Source: Chrysomallon squamiferum
Taxonomy: Eukaryota > Mollusca > Gastropoda > Neomphalida > Peltospiridae
Reading direction: 5' to 3'
NCBI GenBank assembly: GCA_012295275.1
Contig: CM022675.1
Coordinates: 16,449,689-16,513,688, forward strand
Length of the DNA stretch: 64,000 bases
Shown here: one piece after another, positions 1 to 10,168 of the stretch
Position numbering within the stretch: the stretch's first letter is position 1
Layout of the letters: each line of letters starts with the position of its first letter
Translations under genes and position numbers: made by a program
Notes under the pieces: model-generated
What the model was told of the DNA's origin: nothing
The model's input: the letters and a program-made list of their open reading frames with translations, nothing else
Database searches by the model: none

Positions 1-32
1 ACATAGGACGACCTAAAAAACCAACTACAAAC

Positions 33-625
33 CACATGTGAGCCCGGTCCAGTTGTTGATACAAACGCAGTTTGTACAAGTCGCTTCTGGCGCACTACCA
101 TTCAGACAGTCCAGATTGCACACTGTGAGAGAAACAATATAAATTAGTGTTTTTGCTGTTACCAATTAAAACTGGACGGCAAAAATCAAATAAAACATAA
201 CTTAGAATTAATCATCTTACATTCAAATTATTTCTTCATATTACATCTTACTTTAAAGTATCAGAGTTTGCTTCCATTGCATAGGCCTATTTATATTTCT
301 CTAATTCTGTTATAAATATGTAAGAGTATATAACGGTATAAATTTTGAAGTGTGAGAGAGAATTTCTGTAACATATATAAGGAGGCATTTCCGTAATCTG
401 TTACTTGAGGGTATGTTTGTAGTATTTGATACGAAAGTATTTATCTCTCTCTCTCTCTCTCTCTCGTGTTATAGCGTGTGTGTCTATTTGAGTGTTTAAT
501 ATTTCAGTACGTGCCAGCAACTGACCCCAAAACTGTGTTCTGGATATGAATATAAATATATACTTACCTAAGCAAGTAGAAAACCGCAGCACCAAGCAGA
601 CAACGAAAACGTGGAATAAAGTCAT
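33..625 (-). CDS. Gene C: secreted EGF-like cysteine-rich protein, 5' part only
   Basis: Two exons are visible on the minus strand. Exon 1 is 625-568: ATG, 19 codons plus one base, donor GTAAGT. Exon 2 is 122-33: acceptor preceded by TCTCTCACAG, donor GTTTGT at 32, phase kept. Exon 1 encodes a hydrophobic signal peptide (TLFHVFVVCLVLRFSTC) closely matching those of genes A and B. Exon 2 encodes a six-cysteine EGF-like module, Cys at residues 21, 25, 35, 38, 40 and 49, with the C-x-C-x8-C ending typical of EGF folds. The gene continues past the left edge, where ShK-like exons would be expected by analogy with gene A. Its EGF module has six cysteines, against four in A, so C is an older paralogue. 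The 445-bp intron contains a CT microsatellite near 444-465. Function is unknown; a secreted or extracellular role is inferred from the signal peptide. Confidence 0.65.
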
Positions 626-680
626 TTTTACAGCAGATTTCGTCTTTTCAGATCTCTGATGTCAACAGAAAGATTTCCTT

Positions 681-688
681 TATTTATA
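681..688 (-). promoter_or_regulatory. TATA box of gene C
   Basis: TATAAATA on the minus strand lies 63 bp upstream of the gene C ATG. The context CTATAAATAAAGG is the same as in genes A and B, and the following leader (CAGAGATCTGAAAAGAC, minus strand) is also nearly identical among the three. This places the likely transcription start near 655. Confidence 0.6.
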
Positions 689-1311
689 GTCACAATTCTT
701 TTGTTTTTGTTTTTTCTTTAGAGTTTGAAAGTCACCTCTGCCACTTGTTTACATGTAGCAGATGGTTTAGTAATGTGTTTAAATTGTCTTTTCTGTTGTT
801 ATAAAAACAAGAGGTAAATAGCCAATATGCTTGTAGCATGTGTTACTAATCTCATCTTATTTAAGTAAAAGCAAATTAAAAATAAATAAATAAATATATA
901 TATACACACACCCACAATAATTTTAAAAACAACAACAAAAAACATACCAAAAAAAAAAATCTCTGCAAAAAAAAAAAAATTGCGAAACACTCTCTCGGCC
1001 TGTCTATAATCTCTCCCCCTCAGCCTCAAAACATCCCCACCCCAGTATCTCTAAACTTTGTTTTGCAATGAATCATAAAACCAAATCCTGCACTTATTAA
1101 TAATTCCTTTGAAAGCGCCCATGGATTTGATGCAAATAGCAATAAATTGTTGAATTATACGTGTTTCTATATATCTATGTTTGTATATGTATATGTGTAT
1201 ATTTATATTCATTTATATGAATGTATGTATATAGCCATGTATATACTGTGTATGAAGCTTTTCATGATTTTGTACGAATTCATGTATGCTGCATACATAT
1301 ATGTGTATGTA
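689..1311. other. AT-rich intergenic stretch, no gene seen
   Basis: Short A and TA runs (about 880-985) and TATG-rich sequence (1140-1310). Open frames here are short and low in complexity. Nothing resembling an exon was found. Confidence 0.5.
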
Positions 1312-1314
1312 TTA

Positions 1315-1452
1315 TCGTCTGACTTCGAAGTGCGAATCAGCGGCATCTGACGTTTGTGACGTCCACGTCCAAATATGACGTCACAAAGCTCAGATGGCGC
1401 TGATTCGACTGAACGCTTGGCATCCACTGACCCGCTTTCCGAAGTCAGACGA
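1315..1452. repeat. GC-richer foldback element with CRE palindrome
   Basis: Terminal inverted repeats are perfect over 13 bp (TCGTCTGACTTCG at 1315-1327 against 1440-1452). Nested inner matches are CGAATCAGCG (1333-1342 / 1398-1407), CATCTGA (1344-1350 / 1390-1396) and TTTGTGACGT (1353-1362 / 1378-1387). The loop is about 15 nt. The right arm has an extra stretch of about 30 bp (1408-1439). A full CRE palindrome TGACGTCA sits at 1376-1383. It is visibly richer in G+C than its surroundings. It may be a MITE-like foldback element; no clear target-site duplication was found. Confidence 0.6.
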
Positions 1453-1735
1453 CAGTAACGCTTGGCCACCAAGACAACCTCTCAGGTAGAAAGTTCTCAG
1501 AATCTTATTTCAGCATTTTTTAACTTTCAAAAAAAAAATAATAATAATAAAAAAATAAATATGAAAATGTAACATACACACATCCATAGGCCTATCTGTG
1601 TGTGTTATAATTTATTAATTGTTGTTGTTGTTATTATTATTATTTTTTTTATTATTTATTTATTTATTTATTATCTATCATTTTCTTTTTTGGTGTTTTT
1701 TGTTTGTTTTCTTTTGTTTTGTTTGTTTGTTTGAG

Positions 1736-1990
1736 TCACCTGGTGAGTGATGACACCCCCACCTCGTAGTGGCTAATACGGTAATTTGTACTTGAAAATG
1801 CATTACCGGGGGACTGTTCACCATAGGTACAGAACAAAATATCTGAAGTGTATGTGTGTCTGTGTGTGTGTGTGTTTGTGTGTGTGTCTGTGTGTGTGTG
1901 TGTGTGTTGTCTTTTTGTGGGGCGAGTTCTCTGTTTTTTGTGTTATTTCTGGAGAAAGTATTTTTTTCTTAATTATTATTTGTTTGTTTT
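1736..1990. repeat. Dispersed repeat S, copy 1, with TG tract
   Basis: About 120 bp starting CACCTGGTGAGTGATGACA and ending near CAGAACAAAATATCTGAAGT is matched in the same orientation at about 23391-23516. Both copies run into a TG-rich tail. Short interspersed elements carrying a microsatellite tail are common in molluscs, but the family cannot be named from sequence alone. Confidence 0.55.
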
Positions 1991-2265
1991 GAGAGAAGAT
2001 GTTTTGATGTGTAGTTGGGGTTTTTTGTTGGTTTTATTTTGTTTGTTTGTTTGTTTGTTTTGTTTTGTTTTGTTTTGTTCTAAATTTGTTTTTGCTTTTG
2101 GTTTGTATTTTTATTTGTGGTTGTTGTTTGTTTTGGTGTTGTTTTTCTTTTTCCTGCTGTACACTTTGTGGTATTTCTTTTTGTATTTTGTTTTGTTTAT
2201 GTCTGTTTTTTATCTTTTAATTCTGCATTTACAAATGCCCCGTGCTTTTTCATATTTCAGATAAA
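1991..2265. repeat. T/G-rich low-complexity tract
   Basis: Runs of TTTG and TTTTG, for example GTTTGTTTGTTTG near 2040-2070. The open frames across it are composition artefacts. The following stretch, 2266-2690, is AT-rich with no feature seen. Confidence 0.7.
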
Positions 2266-2696
2266 ATACTGAAAAACAGTTTTGGTTGCCGTTTGTGCAG
2301 AATTGTCATTTTGAAGAAATCTTGATTTTTTAACAGCCCGATTTTAAGTGAGGTTTTCTGTGACAAATATGACATACTATGTGTTTCAAATACACAGTCT
2401 ATGTTTTTAATAACTGCAAAGTATATTAACCTTGATATGTGAAGCCAAAGTTAGAAAATCATTCATTTGCGCTAAAATAAAATTAAAGATATACAAAAAA
2501 TTCACTTCATAATTTCTTTTCTACTTATACTACATAGTTGTTATACCAAATTAACGAGAGTGAAAATGTCTAGATAAAATACATTTAGAAGGGATAAATT
2601 AGAATTATTTACTAAATTACATTAACGAGGGAAATAAAATTATTCTGTTTCTTTAAACATGTACGGTCACTAAAACTGATAATAGAGTAAATTTAT

Positions 2697-2705
2697 TATA
2701 TAAAG
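2697..2705 (+). promoter_or_regulatory. TATA box of candidate gene D
   Basis: TATATAAAG lies 57 bp upstream of the ATG at 2754, similar to the 63-65 bp TATA-to-ATG spacing of genes A, B and C. Because the region is AT-rich, chance occurrence is possible. The spacing to a signal-peptide ATG is what makes it notable. Confidence 0.4.
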
Positions 2706-2753
2706 TTATTAATAGATCTAGTCTCAGTTAAGCTATAATTAGTTGTTTACAAA

Positions 2754-3144
2754 ATGAGTCGTTTGATCCTACTCTTAGTTTTATCAAGATCAACTGTCCA
2801 GTCTCTTTATGTGAGAGCAGGACACGCCTTCTACTAAGAAGATGAACACAGATTATAAACAGTTTCCTTTCGTCTCATCTTTCTTAATTTCTTTATCCAG
2901 CGGAAATACATTAGACAAAGTAAAACAGAAGATCGTAGAATATAACAAAATCGATCCAAAACTCGTCCAACGATCAACGACGTTCAAAAAGTCGCCAAAA
3001 GGAACAATGTCTAAGAAAAAGCCGTCCAACAGCACAACGTCGTTCAAAAAGACTTTGAAGAAAAAGTCGTCAACGTCTGTGACGCTAGACAAAGCACGCC
3101 AGTCATGGCCCGAGATAACTTTTAATACAGATTCGATTTTCTAA
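2754..3144 (+). CDS. Gene D: candidate secreted Lys/Ser/Thr-rich small protein
   Basis: No family is recognised. A hydrophobic signal-like start (MSRLILLLVLSRSTVQS) opens at 2754 and reaches a possible donor, GTGAGA, at 2811. An acceptor CAG at 2860-2862 would rejoin phase 0 with an open frame running to the stop at 3142-3144. The intron would be only 52 nt and has a weak pyrimidine tract, though CTACTAAG could act as branch point. The frame from 2863 has no cysteine. It ends in a basic half with two imperfect copies of a segment of roughly 60 bp (TTFKKSPKG and TTSFKKTLKKK), and this part is richer in CG dinucleotides than its surroundings. The same frame also has an ATG at 2842, so an unspliced 100-codon reading is possible. 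AATAAA overlaps the stop (3143-3148). A TATA box precedes it. It may be a chance open frame. Confidence 0.35.
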
Positions 3145-3148
3145 TAAA

Positions 3149-3707
3149 TTAATTATGTCAAACAGAACAAACACATCACTTTAACAGTTAAGCATTACTT
3201 ATAATAAATCATGTTTAAAATAAAGTTAAGATTTTTAGCAACTTCACGGAAGTTTAAGGTATTTTATACAGTTTTGTTCTGTAATACCTGACTACAATTT
3301 TTTTCTCTTTGTTAACCATTTCATTTTAAATTGAATTGTTTCTATATGTATAAATGAAAACTGTATGTACAAAATACTGTGAAATATATATATTGAAACT
3401 GAAGTGCTGTGTTTATTATCAGTCACAAGCAGAAAGTCAACAAGTGAAGGTGTTAGTCACTGTTCTTCAGCAGTAGCCTCCTCTTTTCTTTCTGTCTGTC
3501 AAAAAAATGTTTAATAACAACATAAGATCGCCCCAGTTTGTGTTTAATATCTGTACACAAGTCACTTTTTTTATCTTTATTCTGTTTTTAATTTCATTCC
3601 CAATATTAAATTAATTAGTTTTATTTCCTATCACAGAAGCCTTTTAATGATCTCTAATAAATATTGAGATATTATAAGTTTCAAAACTGTGCCAATATTT
3701 ACATTAC
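3149..3707. other. AT-rich intergenic stretch
   Basis: No gene seen. Sequence near 3300-3360 (TTGTTAACCATTTCATTTTA) recurs near 18159, marking the left limit of the segmental duplication described below. Confidence 0.5.
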
Positions 3708-4062
3708 CAGAGCATGTCAAAAAGTCGGAACTGAAGATTATAGATATAGCCAGAGCATGTCAAAAAGTCGGAACTGAAGATTATAGATATAGTAAGATAA
3801 TAGATATAGTAAGATAATAGATATAGTAAGATTATAGATATAGTAAGATAATAGATATAGTAAGATTATAGATATAGTAAGATTATAGATATAGTAAGAT
3901 AATAGATATAGTAAGATAATAGATATAGTAAGATTATAGATATAGTAAGATTATAGATATAGTAAGATAATAGATATAGTAAGATAATAGATATAGTAAG
4001 ATAATAGATATAGTAAGATAATAGATATAGATATATAAGATTACAGATATAGTAAGATAATA
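3708..4062. repeat. 17-bp tandem repeat (AGATAATAGATATAGTA)
   Basis: A 43-bp segment (CCAGAGCATGTCAAAAAGTC...) is duplicated at about 3708 and 3751. It leads into a 17-bp unit alternating AGATAATAGATATAGTA and AGATTATAGATATAGTA to about 4062. The A/T variant at one position gives a readable unit order. Confidence 0.9.
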
Positions 4063-4089
4063 GGTGGTAACTGTTTCATAATAAATAAT

Positions 4090-4560
4090 ATTTGTTGATT
4101 TTGTATTTTGTTTTTATGTAATAATTATATTAAGTTAATTATATTGCTTTTTATATAATAATTATATCAAATTAATTATATTGTTTTTTATATGGTAATT
4201 ATATCATAGTACATATATTGTTTTTATGTAATAATTACAACAAAGTAAATATTTTGTTGTTATGTAATAATTATATCGGATTAAACTTGTTTGTAATAAT
4301 TAAATCAGAGCACATATATTGTTTTTATATAGTAATTATATAGTAATTATTACATAATATATATTGTTTTTATGTAGTAATTATATAGTAATGTCAGATA
4401 TTGTTTTTATATAGTAATTATATAGTAATTATTACATAATATATATTGTTTTTATGTAGTAATTATATCAGAGTACATAATATATATTGTTTTTATGTAG
4501 TAATTATATCAGAACATAATATATATGGTTTTACTATAATAATTATATCTGAGTACATAT
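4090..4560. repeat. AT-rich minisatellite (TTGTTTTTATGTAGTAATTA)
   Basis: Imperfect units of roughly 40-60 bp share TTGTTTTTATGTAGTAATTA followed by TATCAGAGTACATAATATA. The same units reappear at about 5975-6200, just before the second copy of repeat R1. Confidence 0.85.
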
Positions 4561-5974
4561 GTACTTTTCTGTTACCAGTTACCTGTACATGATTTGTTTA
4601 AGATGCATTTTAGAACAATGAGTGATTTAGAGAATAGTTAATGTAAAGATGAGTAATTTTTATTTTCTTTATACAAAATTACAGTTAGTTTTATTTGCTA
4701 TCACCGAATTCTTTTCATCATCTGTAATGAATATTGTAGATAATATTAATATTGAAATTGTGTCACAAAACATTAACAAAGCCTATTAAAAAATGTCAAC
4801 TGAAGATTAAGCTATGGTGGTAATTTGGGTATAATTAGAGATAATATAAATGATCGCAGTTTCCTAATTAATATTTGTTTATTTTGTCACTAAAAACTCT
4901 TCATATCCATTACAGTCAGTAGTGCTTGTTGTGACAGATCAGTATCAGTGTTTCAGAAGTGAGCTATAGACAGCTATATACAACATATCAAAATTAATTC
5001 ATTTTCTTTGTTTTTATTATTTACTTACTTTTTAAAATAAATTTTAGTTATATATAGAAAAGTCATGACAGACTGAGTATCCATGTACCATTGATCACAC
5101 ATTCGTTTTTCTTTCTTGTTCTCTGACTTCTCAGAACAAGTGGTGGGGGGGGTTGTTTTCGCCATTCCACTTTGTTTCATATTACTGTTATAAAAAATGA
5201 AAATACATGCTTAATAACATTCTATAACAAGTTTATAAATTTATGAAACTTTATATTTTTGAATTTTTACAAACGTTTTTTTTCCAATCATTATATTTTC
5301 TTTTATTATTATTAGCTGTTGTTGTTGTAGTAATAATGGTAGTAGTAGTACTGAAGAATTTATAGTTTAAGCAATTTACCGTAAGCTTAACATTACTGTT
5401 CTTTTTTTTTCTTCTTTTTTCTTTTTTTTAAATGGTATTGCACTTACTGCATTCTTATTTTGTACATTCATTTTGTACATTTATTTTACTGCAAAACTCT
5501 GAATAATTATAATCTTCACATTAATTTCTCATTTGTTTGTTTTAATTAGTTTAAAACTAAATTTTAATCCATTAATCCCTGTCATATTTGACGTGATAGG
5601 AGGGTTGTCCCCCACTCTGAAGACTCACTTCATGACAGCTTCAAACACACATTTGTAGTTTATACTTCAATTTCAGAATCCATGTACAAGAGCAAATCCC
5701 ATTAATATAGTTCAATATGTTCAAATACTTCTAAAGAAAAAGTATAATTTATGACTTAATCTTTAGGTTTTCAAATCATTAAAACATTTGTATAATTAAT
5801 TTCAGTGAGGTATTTTAAAATTCTAAAATATCATCTTACTTTTTATTAACATATTTTAATAGGCTTACTCTTTTATTAGCAGTAGTAAGTTATTTTTACA
5901 TAATCTTTCCCTACAGAAGACAGCACATACCATGTCCTTTGATAAACCAGTACTGAGACTTTGATTTACATAGA
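4561..5974. repeat. Segmental repeat R1, copy a
   Basis: About 1.4 kb of non-coding sequence repeated in direct orientation at about 6205-7560 (copy b), and in part at 18540-19545 (c) and 19897-21010 (d). Landmarks are GGTAATTTGGGTATAATTAG (about 4820), a CTGACTTCTCAGAAC block (about 5124), GTCATATTTGACGTGATAGG (about 5581) and CAGTACTGAGACTTTGATTT (about 5949). No open frame is conserved among the copies, so it is not an obvious protein-coding element, and no terminal inverted repeats were found. Confidence 0.85.
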
Positions 5975-6204
5975 GCACATTTATTGTTTTTATGTAGTAA
6001 TTATATCAGAGTAGATAATATAGATTGTTTTTATGTAGTAATTATATCAGAGTACATAATATATATTGTTTTTTATAGTAAGTACATAATATATATTGTT
6101 TTAATGTAGTAATTATATCAGAATACATAATATATATTGTTTTTAATGTAGTAATTATATCAGAACATAATATATATGGTTTTACTATAATAATTATATC
6201 TGAG
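5975..6204. repeat. AT-rich minisatellite, second array
   Basis: Same units as the array at 4090-4560. It separates R1 copies a and b, so the satellite was duplicated together with R1. Confidence 0.8.
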
Positions 6205-6567
6205 TACATATGTACTTTTCTGTTACCAGTTACCTGTACATGATTTGTTTAAGATGCATTTTAGAACAAAGAGTGATTTAGAGAATAGTTAATGTAAAGA
6301 TGAGTAATTTTTATTTTCTTTATACAAAATTACAGTTAGTTTTATTTGCTTTATACGAGATTAAGCTATCGTGGTAATCTGGGTATAATTAGAGAGAATA
6401 TAAGTGATCACTGTTTCATAATTAATATTTGTTTATTTTGTCACTAAAAATCTCTTCATATCCATTACAGTCAGTAGTGCTTGTTGTGACAGATCAGTAT
6501 CAGTGTTTTAGAAGTGAGCTATAGACAGCTATATACAACATATCAAAATTAAATCATTTTCTTTCAG

Positions 6568-6615
<48 letters not shown>

Positions 6616-7560
6616 GTTATATACAGAAAAGTCATGACAGGCTGAGTATCCATGTTTCATTTGTGTTTCTTTCATGTTCTCTGACTTCTCAGAACAAATG
6701 GGTGGTGTTTTTCCCATTCCACTTTGTTTCCTATTACTGTTATAAAAAATGAAAATACATGCTTAATAACACTCTATAACAAGTTTATAAATTTATGAAA
6801 CTTTATATTTTAGAATTTTTACAAATGTTATTGTTCCAATCAATTTCTTTTTTTTAATTATTATTAGCTGTTGTTGTAGTAATAATGGTTGTAGTAGTAC
6901 TGAAGAATTTTTATTTTAAGCAATTTACCCTAAACTTAACATTACTGTTCTTTTTTTTAATGGTATTGCACTTATTGCATTCATATTTTGTACATTTATT
7001 TTACTGCAAAACTCAAAATAATTAAAATCTTCACATTAATTTTTCATTTGTTTGTTTTAATTGATTTAAAACTAAATTTTAATCCTTTCAATGGCTGTCA
7101 TATTTGACGTGATAGGAGGGTTGTCCCCACTCTGAAGACTCACTTCATGACAGCTTCAAACACACATTTGTAGTTTATACTTCAATTTCAGAATGCATGT
7201 ACAAGAGCAAATCCCATTAATATATTTCAAAATCTTCAAATACTTCTAAAGAAAAAGTATAATTTATGACTTAATCTTTAAGTTTTCAAATCATTAAAAC
7301 ATTTGTATCATTAATTTCAGTGAGGTATTTTAAAATCCTCATATATAATCTTACTTTTTATTAACATTTTTTAATAGGCTTACTCTTTTATTAGCAGCAG
7401 TAAGTTATTTTAACATAATCTTCCCTTACAGAAGACAGCACATACCAGGTCCTTTGATAAACCAGTACTGAGACTTTGATTTACAAGTTTTTTTATATCT
7501 GTAAATTATTATAATAATCATTTTGAATTTGTTAGTTTGATAAATGAAAAACAAAAACAA
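6205..7560. repeat. Segmental repeat R1, copy b
   Basis: Near-identical to copy a over most of its length, but it lacks about 120 bp just after the shared GATTTAGAGAATAGTTAATG block and carries a TTTA microsatellite (about 6566-6614) at the matching site. R1 copy d near 19897 shares the TTTA tract, so b and d are closer to each other than a is to d. Confidence 0.85.
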
Positions 7561-7629
7561 ACATTTTTACTAATATTTACATATATTATAATTAAATATG
7601 TGTATATTTGTTTGTATGTTGCAGAGAGA

Positions 7630-8840
7630 GGATGGTTACATACGTGAGTGAGTGAAAGAGAATGTGTATGGGTTTGTGTGTTAGAGAGAAAAGATGGGTG
7701 TATGCATGTGTGAGTGAAAGAGAATGTGTATGGGTTTGTGTGTTAGAGAGAAAAGATGGGTGTATACAGAGAAAGAGAATGTGTATGGGTTTGTGTGTTA
7801 GAGAGAAAAGATGGGTATATACATGTGTGAGTGAAAGAGAATGTGTATGGGTTTTGTGTTTGTTAAATAATGAGAATGTGTATGGGTTTGTGTGTTAGAG
7901 AGAAAAGATGGGTATATACATGTGTGAGTGAGTGAAAGAGAATGTGTATGGGTTTGTGAGTTAGAGAGAAAAGATGGGTAAATACATGTGTGAGTGAAAG
8001 AGAATGTGTATGGGTTTGTGTGTTAGAGAGAAAAGATGGGTGTATACATGTGTGAGTGAAAGAGAATGTGTATGGGTTTGTGTGTTAGAGAGAAAAGATG
8101 GGTAAATACATGTGTGAGTGAAAGAGAATGTGTGTGAAAGAGAATGTGTATGGGTTTGTGTGTTAGAGAGAAAAGATGGGTAAATACATGAGTGTGTGAG
8201 TGAAAGAGAATGTGTATGGGTTTGTGTGTTAGAGAGAAAAGATGGGTGTATACATGTGTGAGTGAAAGAGAATGTGTATGGGTTTGTGTGTTAGAGAGAA
8301 AAGATGGGTGAATACATGAGTGAGTGAGTGAAAGAGAATGTGTATGGGTTTGTGTGTTAGAGAGAAAAGATGGTTAAATACATGTGTGAGTGAAAGAGAA
8401 TGTGTATGGGTTTGTGTGTTAGAGAGAAAAGATGGGTGTATACATGTGTGAGTGAAAGAGAATGTGTATGGGTTTATGGGTTTGTGTGTTAGAGAGAAAA
8501 GATGGGTAAATATATGTGAGTGAAAGAGAATGTGTATGGGTTTGTGTGTTAGAGAGAAAAGATGGGTATATACATGTGTGAGTGAAAGAGAATGTGTATG
8601 GGTTTGTGTGTTAGAGAGAAAAGATGGGTGTATACATGTGTGAGTGAAAGACAGGGTACATGTGAATGGGTGTATGGGTGTGTGTTAGGGTGTGTGTTAG
8701 GGTGGGTACATAACAGAGTGTGAAAGGTGTAGTGATATATACATGTGTGAGTGAAAGACAGGGTACATGTGTATGGGTGTAGATGGGTTTTGTTAGGATG
8801 TGTTTTACATAACAGAGTGTGAAAGGGTGTTTTGGTTGAG
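7630..8840. repeat. 62-bp minisatellite
   Basis: Unit GAGTGAAAGAGAATGTGTAT plus GGGTTTGTGTGTTAGAGAG and AAAAGATGGGTGTATACATGTGT, 62 bp. It is repeated about 15 times with small length changes, decaying after about 8650 into GTGTGTTAGGGTG-type units. Because 62 is not a multiple of three, the open frame over the first units (7662-7898) is an artefact. Confidence 0.95.
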
Positions 8841-8929
8841 ATGTTTTGGAGAGATGAGTTTGTTGATAATTAAATAATTAAGATAATTTCTTTTCTTTAA
8901 AAAATACTTAATATTTTCTTTTAGGTGTT

Positions 8930-9660
8930 GATATTTCTTGCTATTTTTAATCGTTGATAATTAATGTATATGTAGCACTTTGTGAACGAGGTGAATGTCG
9001 AAGAATAATAAAGCTGTAACCTGCTCTGACTCTGTCTTGATCTCAACTGTCTTGTGGGAGGTTAAAGATCAGATTTTGATTTTTCGCAATGGGCATCTAG
9101 ATTCTTTTACAAATCTCGCATAAATGTATTTATTTATTGTCTTTATATATCCGACTTCTTTAATTTTGTTGAGCCACATAAATCTGTCTCCAAATTATTT
9201 TAGTATTTTTATCATTAGTTCAACGCTGCTAAATCTATTTTTTCACAGTATATGGCTCAAGAAATATAGTTATTTTATATGGCACTAAAGAACATATTTT
9301 TGTGTATATTGAATTCACTGATTAACCAACATGCAAGAAATAAGAACATTAAGAAGAAATGAATAGTTAAACCTAAATGATTTAATAATCAAGTGATTAA
9401 AATAACGGGAAATATAAAAGAAAAATAGATTTTAATTTTATAATATCTTCATTATAAACAGATGAGAAATGTAGATAAATCTTATTACTGAGTAATTAAA
9501 GAAGTAGTATTCACTTTTATTGTCTTAAACTAAATTGGATATATATTGTATAACATTAAAAATTAGTAAATGATATGAATATTCATAGAAAAGCAAATAA
9601 ATGAAAATTATTTAATAAAAAAATAAACAAAAATTATTATTATTGTTATTATTATTATTA
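8930..9660. repeat. Segmental repeat R2, copy 1
   Basis: Begins near TTGATATTTCTTGCTATTTT and contains CTGTCTTGTGGGAG (about 9046). It is matched in the same orientation and order at about 22490-23245. The offset between copies (about 13.55 kb) equals that between R1 b and d, pointing to one duplication event. Confidence 0.85.
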
Positions 9661-9787
9661 TTATTTTTTTATCATTTTTTACTAATTGAGATATTGATTT
9701 TATATTAACATATCCTTTATTAGCACCAAATAGCCTAAAGTTTCTTCTAAGTTTATTTGGAATGAGTTTATGAGTTTATGACACACA

Positions 9788-9836
<49 letters not shown>

Positions 9837-10050
9837 AAAAGAGAAAGATTGAGAGAGAAAGAAAGAGAGAGAAAAGAAAAAACAAAAAATTACAATGTTA
9901 AGATTATATCATCTTTTGAAATGAACACTGATGTTCTATGCTTTTAGTTTCTTCTTTGGAATTTCTGTTTGTTGAAAAATAAAATAAAAATTGTTTAAAA
10001 GAAACACGAAAACCTAAATAAAAATTTGAATTTATACTCAAATATCATAA

Positions 10051-10083
<33 letters not shown>

Positions 10084-10168
10084 TTGTTGTCAGGATTAGT
10101 GTTTTTAACAGAACATACTTATATTGAAAGTAAAATCAACACTGAACAAATAATAAAGTCATATTACA

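Noticed and set aside
1209-1472. 87-codon minus-strand frame
   Set aside because: It arises from the foldback element at 1315-1452 plus TATG-rich sequence. No family resemblance.
7662-7898. 78-codon open frame with Cys/Val/Arg repeats
   Set aside because: It lies wholly in the 62-bp minisatellite. The unit is not a multiple of three and the frame breaks after a few units.
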